A stretch of DNA of 64,000 nt, taken from contig CAWINZ010000005.1 in NCBI GenBank assembly GCA_963837695.1, forward strand, positions 992,001-1,056,000, read 5' to 3'. This stretch comes from VRUE01 sp963837695 (GTDB taxonomy: Bacteria > Actinomycetota > Thermoleophilia > Solirubrobacterales > 70-9). Positions 52,436 through 60,311 of this stretch are shown here, one piece after another. The notes beneath the pieces were generated by a model, which was given only the letters and a program-made list of their open reading frames with translations, had not been told where the DNA came from and ran no database searches. The first letter of the stretch is position 1. Each line of letters starts with the position of its first letter. Position numbers and translations under genes: made by a program.

Positions 52436-52735
52436 CTACTTCGGCCGGGAGAGGATCTCGTGCCCGCCGACGCGCAGCCATTCGACGTGCATCTCGCCCG
52501 GCTTGACCTCCGCGCCGTAGCGGAAGGTGGCGCGGCCGTCGCCCGAGTAGGACATCTCCCAGACGTCCTTTGTGCCCTGAACCCGCTTGACCCGGAGCGA
52601 GTTCGGCGGCTCGCCGCCCTCGCGCAGCGCCTCGACCCGTTTCCCGACTGCCGCCTGAAACACGCGCCGCTGCTCGCGCGGCATCCGCGCGAACTCGCGG
52701 GCGAAGCCCGGAGGCAGCTCGTAGGTGGGGCTCAC
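52436..52735 (-). CDS. RelE/ParE-family toxin
   Basis: 99 residues from GTG 52735, overlapping the antitoxin stop (GTGA). It has the RelE fold pattern: N-terminal helices (GFAREFARMPREQRRVFQAA), then strands LRVKRVQGTKDVWEMSYSGD, ATFRYGA, and the C-terminal WLRVGGHEIL. Toxins of this family are usually mRNA endonucleases on the ribosome. It lies downstream of its antitoxin inside the direct-repeat-bounded segment. Confidence 0.75.
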   Translation of the reverse strand: MSPTYELPPGFAREFARMPREQRRVFQAAVGKRVEALREGGEPPNSLRVKRVQGTKDVWEMSYSGDGRATFRYGAEVKPGEMHVEWLRVGGHEILSRPK

Positions 52736-52947
52736 CGCGGGGGATGCTGAGAGGCGGCGACGTCCAGGCGCTCCAGCGCGTCCAGGAACTCATCGCCAGT
52801 GAGGGGCTGCTCGGCGGTCTCCACGATCACCTCGTCCACCGACTCGGGGGCGAGCAACAGAGAGCCGTCGTCGTGGCGCTCCACGACCTTGTAGCGGCCC
52901 AGCCGCCCTCCGGCGGCGTCGGCGGCGGTGATGTCAACAACCAGCAT
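52732..52947 (-). CDS. Antitoxin of the RelE-type pair
   Basis: 71 residues from ATG 52947, six bases after GGAGGAG. It has a compact N-terminal beta part (LVVDITAADAAGGRLGRYKV) and a C-terminal helical TGDEFLDALERLDVA. No known antitoxin family is recognised with confidence; the role is inferred from the overlap with the toxin gene and its size. Confidence 0.6.
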   Translation of the reverse strand: MLVVDITAADAAGGRLGRYKVVERHDDGSLLLAPESVDEVIVETAEQPLTGDEFLDALERLDVAASQHPPR

Positions 52948-53132
52948 CTTCATCTCCTCCAAGTGTTTCAGGTGGCCAGAGGGAGGGCAAACCGAAAGCA
53001 GTCGCGCGCTCTGGCGTCCGCGAGCTGCCCTCCTCGACCTCAAGCAGGATGGCAGATGGACCGGATGCTGTTGTCGTCAATCGGGGAGACAGGAACAAAA
53101 CCGCTCGGTGAAGCGGTTTCGTCCACCGTCGA

Positions 53133-53152
53133 TATCACTCGCGTATCACGGA
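53133..53152. repeat. 20-bp direct repeat, copy 1
   Basis: TATCACTCGCGTATCACGGA; copy 2 at 53490-53509 differs at one base. Each copy also contains TATCAC twice, 11-12 bases apart, like a protein-binding site. Confidence 0.6.
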
Positions 53153-53489
53153 CTCCGATTGAAACGACAGGTGGGCGGTCTCGTAGACGCTCGACTTACA
53201 CTGCTGCGCGGGGATGGCGCTCGCCGATGGCGATAAGGACGAGTGCCAGCTTCGCAGCCTCCCTCATCACCAGCCAGGACGGCTCCCTCAAAGGACGCTG
53301 ATCTGGGGGTTAGATCAGGCGGACCGATTTCAGGGGGTCGGGCCAGCTGCATTGCTCTGGATTGCATCTGAGGAGCACTACCAAGGATGCGTCCGAGTCC
53401 GTCTCCGGTTACGCTCTCGACGCCGGAGCGGCAGAAGCCCTTGGTGCCCGCGCCAATCCGATTCCATATCACTCGCGGCGCGCCTGCCG

Positions 53490-53509
53490 TATCACTCTCG
53501 TATCACGGA
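53490..53509. repeat. 20-bp direct repeat, copy 2
   Basis: TATCACTCTCGTATCACGGA, 19 of 20 identical to 53133-53152. A further TATCACTCGCG half-copy begins at about 53468. Confidence 0.6.
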
Positions 53510-53599
53510 TTGACGCGCGTCGCCCCGCATAGCCTCGCGCCGCCTGTCTGATCGCGCTTGGTGCGTGGCCATGCGAAGCCATGCGGGGAATACCTTGCT

Positions 53600-53628
53600 A
53601 TCGCCTTAACCGGACGGTATTTGAACCA
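53600..53628. repeat. 29-bp direct repeat, copy 2
   Basis: Identical to 52345-53373 copy 1 at 52345-52373. It lies 30 bases from the stop of the XRE antitoxin gene. Confidence 0.75.
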
Positions 53629-53658
53629 AGAGAATGTCGACTACATCGGAGCGCTGCA

Positions 53659-54060
53659 TCAAGCGGCGGCCGGTTCTGGCGCGGGTGCGACTTCGCGTTC
53701 AGCCTCCTCGTCGGGGACCTGACGCTCGATGCCGATCAGCAGCTCCTCGTCGAGCACCGCGAGGATGCGCTTCAGTACGGGGATCGTCGGCATGTGATTG
53801 CCGCCCTCGACTTTCGAGATGAAGGAATGCGAGGTTCCGGCCCGCTCGGCAACCTCCTTCTGGGTCAGATCAAGCTCGTAGCGCCGTTCGCGGATATGGG
53901 CGGCGATCCAGTTCCGCTCGCGCAGCTCGCGGATCGCCGCGTATTCGTCGCGGGCCTCGCGGTACTCCTCGCTTTCACGTGCGAGCTCTCGGGCTGAATC
54001 GGCCGCCAGCTCGCCGACCGGGCTGATGACGTTTCTTTGCTCTTGCGCGTCTTTGGGCAT
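53659..54060 (-). CDS. XRE-family antitoxin/regulator (HigA-like)
   Basis: 133 residues from ATG 54060. Helix-turn-helix at about residues 60-115: YELDLTQKEVAERAGTSHSF, ISKVEGG, then VLKRILAVL. The first 55 residues are a charged helical region and the end is an acidic Pro/Ala tail. It follows a HigB-like toxin gene with 26 bases between, the HigBA order. It has its own leaderless promoter with an inverted repeat, so it can be made independently of the toxin. Confidence 0.85.
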   Translation of the reverse strand: MPKDAQEQRNVISPVGELAADSARELARESEEYREARDEYAAIRELRERNWIAAHIRERRYELDLTQKEVAERAGTSHSFISKVEGGNHMPTIPVLKRILAVLDEELLIGIERQVPDEEAEREVAPAPEPAAA

Positions 54061-54066
54061 GCGGAG

Positions 54067-54086
54067 AGTTTATCCAAAGAGATAAA
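54067..54086 (-). promoter_or_regulatory. XRE promoter and probable autoregulatory operator
   Basis: The -10 box TAAACT (minus strand, 54067-54072) lies six bases before ATG 54060. It overlaps the inverted repeat TTTATC (54069-54074) / GATAAA (54081-54086), a likely binding site for the XRE protein itself. Confidence 0.55.
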
Positions 54087-54431
54087 TCATGTGTTTTGCG
54101 ACCTCTGCCGTGGCGCGTCCCGGCCGGCGGCGCGCGGGGGGACTCGAGGCGTGACGTCCATACGGTGTCTGAAGTCGGCCATGCGTCGTTGCGCCGCGAC
54201 CCGGTCGCTGACCGGCACCGCACCCGTCTTCTTCGCAAATGCGTGAAGGAGGACAATGAGGCTGCCGGAGCGCTGGTAGAGCACTCGGTAGCGGGTGCGC
54301 CCAAACCGAACTCGCAGCTCCCGCAACTCACCGCGGACCTGGGAGGTGACCGGAAACTCGGGGGGCGGGGAGTCGGCCGCTCTCCCACTGAGGTGCTGCT
54401 CGATGTATTCGTAGATCTTGGCTGCATGCAC
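54087..54431 (-). CDS. HigB/Gp49-like toxin, start codon unclear
   Basis: 114 residues from GTG 54431. The core GELRELRVRFGRTRYRVLYQ and IVLLHAFAKKTGAVPVSDRV is typical of Gp49-like HigB toxins. In frame upstream, up to a TAA at 54521-54519, the sequence VHYRDRRGVEPVASFIRALP continues the family N-terminus, but it has no ATG, GTG or TTG; only ATC at 54512. Either a non-standard start is used, or the gene has lost its start and now makes a truncated product. Confidence 0.65.
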   Translation of the reverse strand: MHAAKIYEYIEQHLSGRAADSPPPEFPVTSQVRGELRELRVRFGRTRYRVLYQRSGSLIVLLHAFAKKTGAVPVSDRVAAQRRMADFRHRMDVTPRVPPRAAGRDAPRQRSQNT

Positions 54432-54566
54432 TCTCGGGAGGGCTCGGATGAACGAGGCAACCGGTTCGACACCCCGTCGGTCGCGATAGTGGACAGCTTG
54501 GGTTCGTGAGATGCGCGGTTAAGCCGTCAGATCTCGGAACTCTCCCCCGCCAAACGCAAGTAGAAG

Positions 54567-54597
54567 GATTTGAGGTCGCAAATTGCGACCTCAAATC
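54567..54597. terminator. 31-base perfect hairpin abutting tRNA-Pro
   Basis: GATTTGAGGTCGCAA (54567-54581), one base, then its exact complement (54583-54597). It overlaps the last two bases of the tRNA gene on the minus strand. It could act in 3' processing or termination, or mark an insertion site next to the tRNA. Confidence 0.5.
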
Positions 54598-54669
54598 GGG
54601 GCGCCCGGATTTGAACCGGGGACCTCACCGACCCGAACGGTGCGCGCTACCAGGCTGCGCCACGCCCCG
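54596..54669 (-). tRNA. tRNA-Pro (anticodon CGG)
   Basis: 74 bases without encoded CCA. Acceptor stem CGGGGCG/CGCCCCG with discriminator A, D stem GCGC/GCGC with the AGCCTGGTA loop, anticodon stem CACCG/CGGTG with loop TTCGGGT (anticodon CGG), variable AGGTC, T stem CCCGG/CCGGG with loop TTCAAAT. All four stems pair fully. It reads CCG codons. Confidence 0.93.
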
Positions 54670-54718
54670 AAGGCGGCGATTATCTCAGAGCTGTCCCATC
54701 GGGGCCGCTCGCCATGCT

Positions 54719-55492
54719 TTAGGCGGCGTGGCGAACCTGGGAGGTCGTCCTCTGACCGCCGCCGTTGCCACGGCCGATGGGGATGGGGTCGGTCTGGGGA
54801 ACGGCGTGCGGGTAGTCCTGTAGGCGGACCTGCGAAGCGAGCATCGTGCGCCGGTCGCCGGCCTCCCCGATCGGGACCGGCCAGAGACCCTCATTGCGGC
54901 AGGTGCCGGAATGCTCACGCAAATCGATCGGGGGGTTGGCCACGGAAGCGAACGCGCCGTCGGGGCTGTGCATCACGACCTCGACCGAGTAAAACGATCG
55001 CAGCAGGGGCTGCCGGGACTTGCCGCCGTCCCATTCGAGCCGGTTGGCGACGTTGACCTGAACGCTACGCAATCCAGGGGCGATCTCGTCGACCCAGGCT
55101 TCGATCGTGGCGTGGAGAGGTTCCCATTCCCAGTGGAGGGCACCCACCGGGACCCCGTTCTCGACCAACTCCGCCCGTCTCCAGCCCGCCGGCTCGATGC
55201 GCGCTGTACGGCCGGGGAGCGAAGGGATCCGGACCTCGTGCTCGACGGACTCCTCGCGGCTGGCGTAGCGCGTACCGGCGACGACCAGGAAGTCGACCGG
55301 CTCGCCCCTCGCGTCGAGGACCTGTCGCTCGATCGTCTGGCGCAGCCTTGCCGTCACCTCGACGGTGGGATCGAGTCCCTCGATCAGGCACCCTGCGTGC
55401 AGCTGAGATCGCCCCTCTGGACAGCCGCAGGGAGGGACGCCACCTGTGACGCGTTTCCGATCCTCCATCGGTAGATCCATACCCATTCCCAT
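54719..55492 (-). CDS. Uncharacterised protein
   Basis: 257 residues from ATG 55492; ATG 55519 and a Met at 55468 are alternatives. Features: an N-terminal stretch with several Cys (PPCGCPEGRSQLHAGCLIEG), a central Trp-rich part (LHWEWEPLHATIEAWVDEIA), and a C-terminal motif CRNEGLWPVPIGEAGDRRTM followed by LQDYPHAVP. The last motif recalls uncharacterised actinobacterial proteins, from memory only. It diverges from the ferritin-like gene. No function is proposed. Confidence 0.55.
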   Translation of the reverse strand: MGMGMDLPMEDRKRVTGGVPPCGCPEGRSQLHAGCLIEGLDPTVEVTARLRQTIERQVLDARGEPVDFLVVAGTRYASREESVEHEVRIPSLPGRTARIEPAGWRRAELVENGVPVGALHWEWEPLHATIEAWVDEIAPGLRSVQVNVANRLEWDGGKSRQPLLRSFYSVEVVMHSPDGAFASVANPPIDLREHSGTCRNEGLWPVPIGEAGDRRTMLASQVRLQDYPHAVPQTDPIPIGRGNGGGQRTTSQVRHAA

Positions 55493-55616
55493 TCGTGGGC
55501 AAAACCAATCCGCGTACATTATGAGACGGGCTCCGGATGGCGCGGGAGCTGGGGCGATTGATTCCGCAAAGAGCGGGTATTTGCCCCGTATTCCCGCAAA
55601 TTTGAACGGAGGAACG

Positions 55617-56132
55617 ATGGAGGCAGCAGCCCCAAGCCCGAGCAAGGGCATCTTCGACAGCGCCAGCCTGGAGACCAGAGAGCACGTCGTCGAGTTGCTC
55701 CACCGGGCTTACTGGATGGAGATCGAGACCGTGATGAGCTACCTGGCCGCCTCGGTCAATCTCGACGGAGTGCGCGCGCAGGAGATCAAGGAGTCGCTGG
55801 CGAAGGACATCGAGGAGGAGCTTGGCCACGCCAAGCAATTCGCGGCGCGAATCAAGGAGCTCTACGGGGTGGTGCCGGGCTCGGAGGATTTCGCCGCCGA
55901 GCAGAGCTTCCTCCAGCCGCCCGCGGAGCAGACCGACATCGTCCACGTCATCCGCGGTGTGATCAAGGCCGAGACCGGCGCGATCGAGCACTACACCCGG
56001 ATCGTCAAGGAGACCGAGGGCGTCGACCCGGTCACCCAGGACATGACGATCGCGATTCTCCGCGACGAGCAGGGCCACCGCCGCCTCTTCGAGGGCTTCC
56101 TGCGCGAGTACGAGTTCGAGGGCATCGCCTAG
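55617..56132 (+). CDS. Ferritin-like diiron protein
   Basis: 171 residues from ATG 55617 with GGAGG upstream. Four-helix bundle with two ExxH elements: IEEELGHAKQF and DEQGHRRLF, and paired Glu in WMEIETVMSYL and AETGAIEHYTRI. This is the bacterioferritin/ferritin-like pattern. It would bind or store iron, or act as a diiron oxidase. Haem-binding Met is not evident. Confidence 0.82.
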   Translation: MEAAAPSPSKGIFDSASLETREHVVELLHRAYWMEIETVMSYLAASVNLDGVRAQEIKESLAKDIEEELGHAKQFAARIKELYGVVPGSEDFAAEQSFLQPPAEQTDIVHVIRGVIKAETGAIEHYTRIVKETEGVDPVTQDMTIAILRDEQGHRRLFEGFLREYEFEGIA

Positions 56133-56161
56133 GCGGAGCCGAAAACGGGTATGCACGGCCC

Positions 56162-57016
56162 ATGGACGCCAAGGGGCCGCTGCGAGCCTTTGATCGCTAC
56201 CAGCAGCGCCACAGGCCGCTGGCGCTGCCGGTTGCCGTGGTCAAGAAGTTCGGCGACGACGACGCCGGCGACCTCGCGGCGCTGATCGCCTACCGGGCCT
56301 TCTTCTCGCTCTTCCCCCTCTTGCTGCTGCTGACCACGGTGCTCGGCTACGTGCTGGCGGGCAACGCCGATCTGCGCCAGGAAGCGGTCGACTCGACGCT
56401 TGCGCAGTTCCCGGTGATCGGCGAACAGATCAAGTTGAGCTCGCTGGAAGGCAACGGCATCGCTCTGGCGGTGGGCCTCGTCGGTTCGCTCTGGGCCGGC
56501 TTCGGCGTCGTGCTCGCCACCGAAAAGGCACTCGACCGTGTCTGGGCGGTGCCGCGCCGCGACCGCTCCGGCTTCCTCGCCTCGCGGCTGCGCGCGTTCA
56601 TCCTCCTCCTCGTGCTCGGCGCCCTGACGATCGCCTCGACGGTCGCCTCGGGGCTGGTCGGTGGCGGCGCCCGCGTGCTCGGCCCGCTCGGTGGCATCGT
56701 GGTCTCGATCGGCCTCAACACGGTCGTCTTCGGCGCCGTCTTCACGCTCTTGGGCCGGCACTCTGCGCCGCTCAGCGACTTGCTGCCCGGGATCGTCCTC
56801 GCCGCGGTCTGCTGGTCCGGGCTGCAACTGGTCGGTGGCTACTTCGTCTCCAGCCAGATCCGCAACGCGACGCCGGCCTTTGGCACCTTCGCCCTTGTCC
56901 TCGGCCTGCTGGTTTGGGTCCAGCTCGGTGCGGTGCTCACCGTGTTCAGCGCCGAGCTCAACGTCGTCCGGGCCCGTGGCCTCTGGCCTCGCAGCCTGCT
57001 CGGCGTCGACCGATAG
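56162..57016 (+). CDS. YihY/virulence factor BrkB family membrane protein
   Basis: 284 residues with six hydrophobic segments. The family pattern LAALIAYRAFFSLFPLLLLL near residue 40 and LVLGLLVWVQLGAVLTVFSA with GAELN-like SAELN near the end are clear. The family was once called RNase BN but is now regarded as a membrane protein of unknown, possibly transport-related, role. Confidence 0.9.
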   Translation: MDAKGPLRAFDRYQQRHRPLALPVAVVKKFGDDDAGDLAALIAYRAFFSLFPLLLLLTTVLGYVLAGNADLRQEAVDSTLAQFPVIGEQIKLSSLEGNGIALAVGLVGSLWAGFGVVLATEKALDRVWAVPRRDRSGFLASRLRAFILLLVLGALTIASTVASGLVGGGARVLGPLGGIVVSIGLNTVVFGAVFTLLGRHSAPLSDLLPGIVLAAVCWSGLQLVGGYFVSSQIRNATPAFGTFALVLGLLVWVQLGAVLTVFSAELNVVRARGLWPRSLLGVDR

Positions 57017-57078
57017 ACAATTCGGCGGGTGGCGGTTACTGTCTTTTTAGTAGTGCATCGATGGATCGGAGGTGAGGG

Positions 57079-58509
57079 ATCGACTGGCTCGCGATAACCG
57101 TGGGGGCCGTTGCCGCATTGCTGATCGCGCTGGTCCTGGCGATCACGGTCCGGCGTGAGCGCGAAGCGAGGCGGCGCTTCCAGATCCTCGGCGAAATAGC
57201 GACGATCTCGGAGGCCGGCGATTCACTGGAGGAGACCTTCGACGCGATCTGCGCCATCCTGGTGCCGGGGCTGGCCGATTTCTGCATGATCGACGTGCTA
57301 GACGAGGATCGCGTCCCAAGCCGCGCCGCCGTCCGCGTCGGACCGGGGGGTAGGCCGGAGTTCGAACAGGGACTCGCCGAGCGCCGTCCCTCGACCCCGC
57401 AGCCGATGGTCGATGGCCAGAGCCGCTCGTCGCTGGAGCCCCGATTCTACGAGCGCATCTCCGAACGGGATCTGCTCGAGCTGGCCCACGACGACGCCGA
57501 GGATCTCGAGTTCCTGCGTAGCCTGGGAATGCGCTCGGCGATCACCGTCGCCCTGCAGGCGCGCGGCGAAGTGACCGGGACGCTGACGATCGGTGTCGCT
57601 TGGTCGCGGCGTCGCTACCGGCGCGAGGATGCGCGCTTTGCCTGGATCCTCTCCAGCCGGGTGGCGCTCGCGCTCGACAACTCAGGTCTCTTCGCCGACC
57701 TCGAGCGCGCCGAGCGGGCGCGGGCCGAGATCGCCGAGACCCTGCAGCGCGGCCTGTTGCCCTCGCCGCTGCCGCACATCCCGGGCTGGTCGATTGCCGC
57801 GATGTACCAGCCGGCGGGGGCCGAGAACGAGGTCGGCGGCGACTTCTACGACGTCTTCCGCGTACCGGGGGGATGGATGCTGGTGATCGGCGACGTGACC
57901 GGCCGCGGCGCCCATGCGGCCTCGATAACCGCGGTCGCCCGCTACACCCTGCGCACCGCCGCCGTCCTCACCGACGACCCCCTGGTCGCCCTGCAGACTC
58001 TCAACCGTGCCCTGCTGGCGCGAGGCGATTCAGCCCTCTGCAGCCTCGCCGCGCTGACGCTGAGCGAGGATCGCTTCGAACCGGTGCGCCTGGCGGTCGC
58101 GGGCCATCCGCCGCCACTGCTGGTCGACGCCGAGAGCGTCAGCGAGGTCGCGAGCGCCGACCCGGTGCTCGGCGCCTTCCACGACGCGGAGTGGGGGATC
58201 GCCCGCTGCGAGGTCGAGCGAGGCCAACAGCTGGTGGTCGTCACCGATGGGATCACCGAGGCGCAGGGGGCGGAGGGGCGCTTCGGCGAGGCCCGACTGC
58301 GGGCGGAACTCGGTGGCACCTCCAACCCGGCGATGGCGCTGCAGCGACTCGAGGCCTCCCTGCACGCCTTCACCGACGGCGGGCTCGATGACGACGTGGC
58401 GATGCTCGCCATCGCACGCACCTCAGACGGAGACCTCGTCGCCCCCGAAGCGCAGACGTGGCGCCGGCCTGCAAGCGCCGCGCTGAGTTTGGAGGACGGC
58501 GATGCCTGA
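57079..58509 (+). CDS. GAF-PP2C (SpoIIE/RsbU-type) phosphatase, probable ATC start
   Basis: 476 residues counted from ATC 57079; GTG 57100 would give 469. GGAGG (57068-57072) lies exactly six bases before ATC, and the codons from ATC (IDWLAITVGAVAALLIALVL) complete the N-terminal membrane helix. GAF-like domain at ~50-200, then the PP2C SpoIIE domain with VGGDFYDVF, GDVTGRGAHAA, AGHPPPLL, VTDGITEA and DDVAMLAI, which hold the metal-binding Asp. By family it dephosphorylates a STAS antagonist such as the one at 58943, to free a sigma factor under stress. Confidence 0.85.
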   Translation: MDWLAITVGAVAALLIALVLAITVRREREARRRFQILGEIATISEAGDSLEETFDAICAILVPGLADFCMIDVLDEDRVPSRAAVRVGPGGRPEFEQGLAERRPSTPQPMVDGQSRSSLEPRFYERISERDLLELAHDDAEDLEFLRSLGMRSAITVALQARGEVTGTLTIGVAWSRRRYRREDARFAWILSSRVALALDNSGLFADLERAERARAEIAETLQRGLLPSPLPHIPGWSIAAMYQPAGAENEVGGDFYDVFRVPGGWMLVIGDVTGRGAHAASITAVARYTLRTAAVLTDDPLVALQTLNRALLARGDSALCSLAALTLSEDRFEPVRLAVAGHPPPLLVDAESVSEVASADPVLGAFHDAEWGIARCEVERGQQLVVVTDGITEAQGAEGRFGEARLRAELGGTSNPAMALQRLEASLHAFTDGGLDDDVAMLAIARTSDGDLVAPEAQTWRRPASAALSLEDGDA

Positions 58510-58954
58510 CCCGCAGATGGCCCTGGTCGAGCGGCTCTATGACGCCTTCAACCGCCGCGACAGCGAGGAGATCGCCGCCGTCTGCGACGCGGGCCTGGAG
58601 TTCTTCCCCGTCGTCACCGCGGAAGCGATCGGTCGCGATGCTCCCTACGTCGGCCCGGACGGCCTGCGCGCCTACATGGCGGACGTGGCCGAGGTTTGGG
58701 AAGAGCTGCGGATCACCCCCAGCGAGCTGCAGCGCCGTGGCGACACGCTGTTGGTCCGGGGTCGCGTCTACGCGCGCAGCCGGGAACAGGGAATCCGCGA
58801 CCTGCCGGTGGCCTGGATCTGGCAGGTGAGCGGGGGCCGTTTCGTGCGCGGCGAAGTCTTCCCGGATCCCGAGCAGGCGGCGCTCCGCTTCGCAGCACCC
58901 CCGGGTCGCAGTGGGCCCGAGCTGACGTCTAGGTCGCCGGGCTCAGCTGCGTAG
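58502..58954 (+). CDS. SnoaL-like NTF2-fold protein
   Basis: 150 residues. MALVERLYDAFNRRDSEEIA and VGPDGLRAYMADVAEVWEEL are the SnoaL/NTF2-like pattern; WIWQVSGGRFVRGEVFPDPE ends the cone-shaped fold. It overlaps the phosphatase gene by eight bases, so the two are co-expressed. It could be a small sensor or enzyme; no catalytic residues can be fixed. Confidence 0.75.
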   Translation: MPDPQMALVERLYDAFNRRDSEEIAAVCDAGLEFFPVVTAEAIGRDAPYVGPDGLRAYMADVAEVWEELRITPSELQRRGDTLLVRGRVYARSREQGIRDLPVAWIWQVSGGRFVRGEVFPDPEQAALRFAAPPGRSGPELTSRSPGSAA

Positions 58955-59305
58955 TTCGGTGAGCGCCGCGTCGCGCCCCTCGTGCATCGAGATCGACGAT
59001 TCGACCCCGGTGATTTTCAGCAGCCGGCGGACCTGATGGTTGTGGGAGCAAAGGACGAGGCGACCCTGTCCCTCGCTGCCCTCGAGGCGCTGCCAAGCGC
59101 GCACGATCAGGGCAATTCCGGTCGAGTCGATGAATTCGCACTCGCAGAGGTCGAGGACGATCGAGGCATCCGATCCGGACAAAGCGGCATCGAGCTTCTG
59201 CTCGAGCTCCGGCGCCGTATTCATGTCCAGCTCGCCGCGGACGGTGAACGTGCGAATTCCGTCCTCGAGCTCCTCGCTCACCACCTCGAAGGGAACTGGG
59301 CTCAC
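58943..59305 (-). CDS. Anti-sigma factor antagonist, STAS domain
   Basis: 120 residues from GTG 59305. STAS fold with FTVRGELDMNTAPELEQKL and the phospho-acceptor Ser in CEFIDSTGIALIVRAW. When unphosphorylated it should bind the HATPase anti-sigma factor. It is transcribed divergently from that gene, with a leaderless-type promoter. Confidence 0.92.
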   Translation of the reverse strand: MSPVPFEVVSEELEDGIRTFTVRGELDMNTAPELEQKLDAALSGSDASIVLDLCECEFIDSTGIALIVRAWQRLEGSEGQGRLVLCSHNHQVRRLLKITGVESSISMHEGRDAALTELRS

Positions 59306-59311
59306 CGGCCG

Positions 59312-59317
59312 ATCCTA
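59312..59317 (-). promoter_or_regulatory. -10 box of a leaderless promoter (STAS gene)
   Basis: TAGGAT on the minus strand, six bases before GTG 59305. Confidence 0.5.
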
Positions 59318-59423
59318 CCGCAGGGGAAGCCCTGGGCAGACGCCAAAAGCGCGGCGCGTGTCGCCCCGGTGGTTTGTGCCCGGCAGGCGCAGGGTAGCCA
59401 GGAATTTCAGGAGTCCTACGACT

Positions 59424-60311
59424 ATGCTCGTTTCCGCGAGAGCCAGGCTCTCGGCGGCACGGATGGGGTCCAGCTCAGACACTCAGGCGATCCAAGACAG
59501 GCCCAAGGGGCTGCAGATGGTGCTACCTGCAAAATCCGAGAACGTTGCCATCATCCGCCACGCGCTCGCGGGCTTGGCGGAGGAGATCGGGATGGACGAG
59601 CCCGGCTTGGCGGATCTGAAGACCGTCGTCACCGAGGCCTGCATGAACGTCGTCGTCCACGCCTATCGAGGGCAGCCTGGGCCGCTCAGCGTCGAGGCCG
59701 AGCCGGACGCGAGCGGGCTGACGGTCCTCGTCCGCGACGAGGGCGGCGGGATCAGGCCACAGGCCGACGCCGAGCGCGACAGCCTGCGCCTCGGCCTCTC
59801 CCTGATCGCGGCCCTCTCGAGCAGTTTCTCGATCTCGGGCGGGCTCGACGAAGGGACCGTGGTGCGGATGCGCGTTCCCCTGCACGGGGGCGGCACCAAC
59901 GGCAGTGGCGATCCGGTGGAGATGAAGCCCTTCCCTGCCGATCGCACTGAGATGGTGATCGATCGCTCCGAGGTGCTCGCGCCGGTGCTGGCCCGCGTGG
60001 TCGGCGCGCTGGCGGCGCGCCGGGACCTCTCTGTCGATCGCGTTTCCGACGTGGTCCTGATGACCGACGCGATCGCGGAGGCCGCGCCCGAGCGGTTCAG
60101 CGACGGTCGCGTGAGGCTTGGCCTCGACGAGCGCGAGGGGGGGATCGACCTGCGCCTCGGCCCGATGGAATCGGGCGCGGCGAGCCGTATCCGCGAGGAG
60201 CTCGAGATCCCGGATGTCGGCGGCTCGCTGGAGGCGCTGGCGGACGAGCTCAGCGTCGAGGAATCCGGCGACGGCGAGTATCTCGTCATTCGCTTTGCCG
60301 CTGCTCCCTGA
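59424..60311 (+). CDS. Anti-sigma HATPase (RsbW-like) with a degenerate second half
   Basis: 295 residues from ATG 59424 (AGGAG ten bases upstream); ATGs at 59463 and 59517 are possible. N-terminal half: PAKSENVAIIRHALAGLAEE, N-box VVTEACMNVVVHAY and G1 box VRDEGGGIRP, the GHKL kinase fold that binds ATP. The C-terminal half (from about residue 180) repeats the layout (VDRVSDVVLMTDAIAEAAPE) but lacks the Asn and Gly-box residues, so it is probably non-catalytic. It should hold the sigma factor encoded at 60286. The two genes overlap tail to tail by 26 bases. Confidence 0.85.
   Translation: MLVSARARLSAARMGSSSDTQAIQDRPKGLQMVLPAKSENVAIIRHALAGLAEEIGMDEPGLADLKTVVTEACMNVVVHAYRGQPGPLSVEAEPDASGLTVLVRDEGGGIRPQADAERDSLRLGLSLIAALSSSFSISGGLDEGTVVRMRVPLHGGGTNGSGDPVEMKPFPADRTEMVIDRSEVLAPVLARVVGALAARRDLSVDRVSDVVLMTDAIAEAAPERFSDGRVRLGLDEREGGIDLRLGPMESGAASRIREELEIPDVGGSLEALADELSVEESGDGEYLVIRFAAAP

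Larger units (their letters stand above)
52948..53658. other. Non-coding region of the accessory island
   Basis: About 710 bases with no convincing gene. It contains a 20-bp imperfect direct repeat (53133-53152 and 53490-53509) and the second copy of the 29-bp repeat. Open frames here lack recognisable protein features. Confidence 0.6.

Noticed and set aside
52030..54720. Prophage or IS element in the toxin-antitoxin island.
   Set aside because: No integrase, transposase or phage structural gene is visible; only repeats and toxin-antitoxin genes remain.
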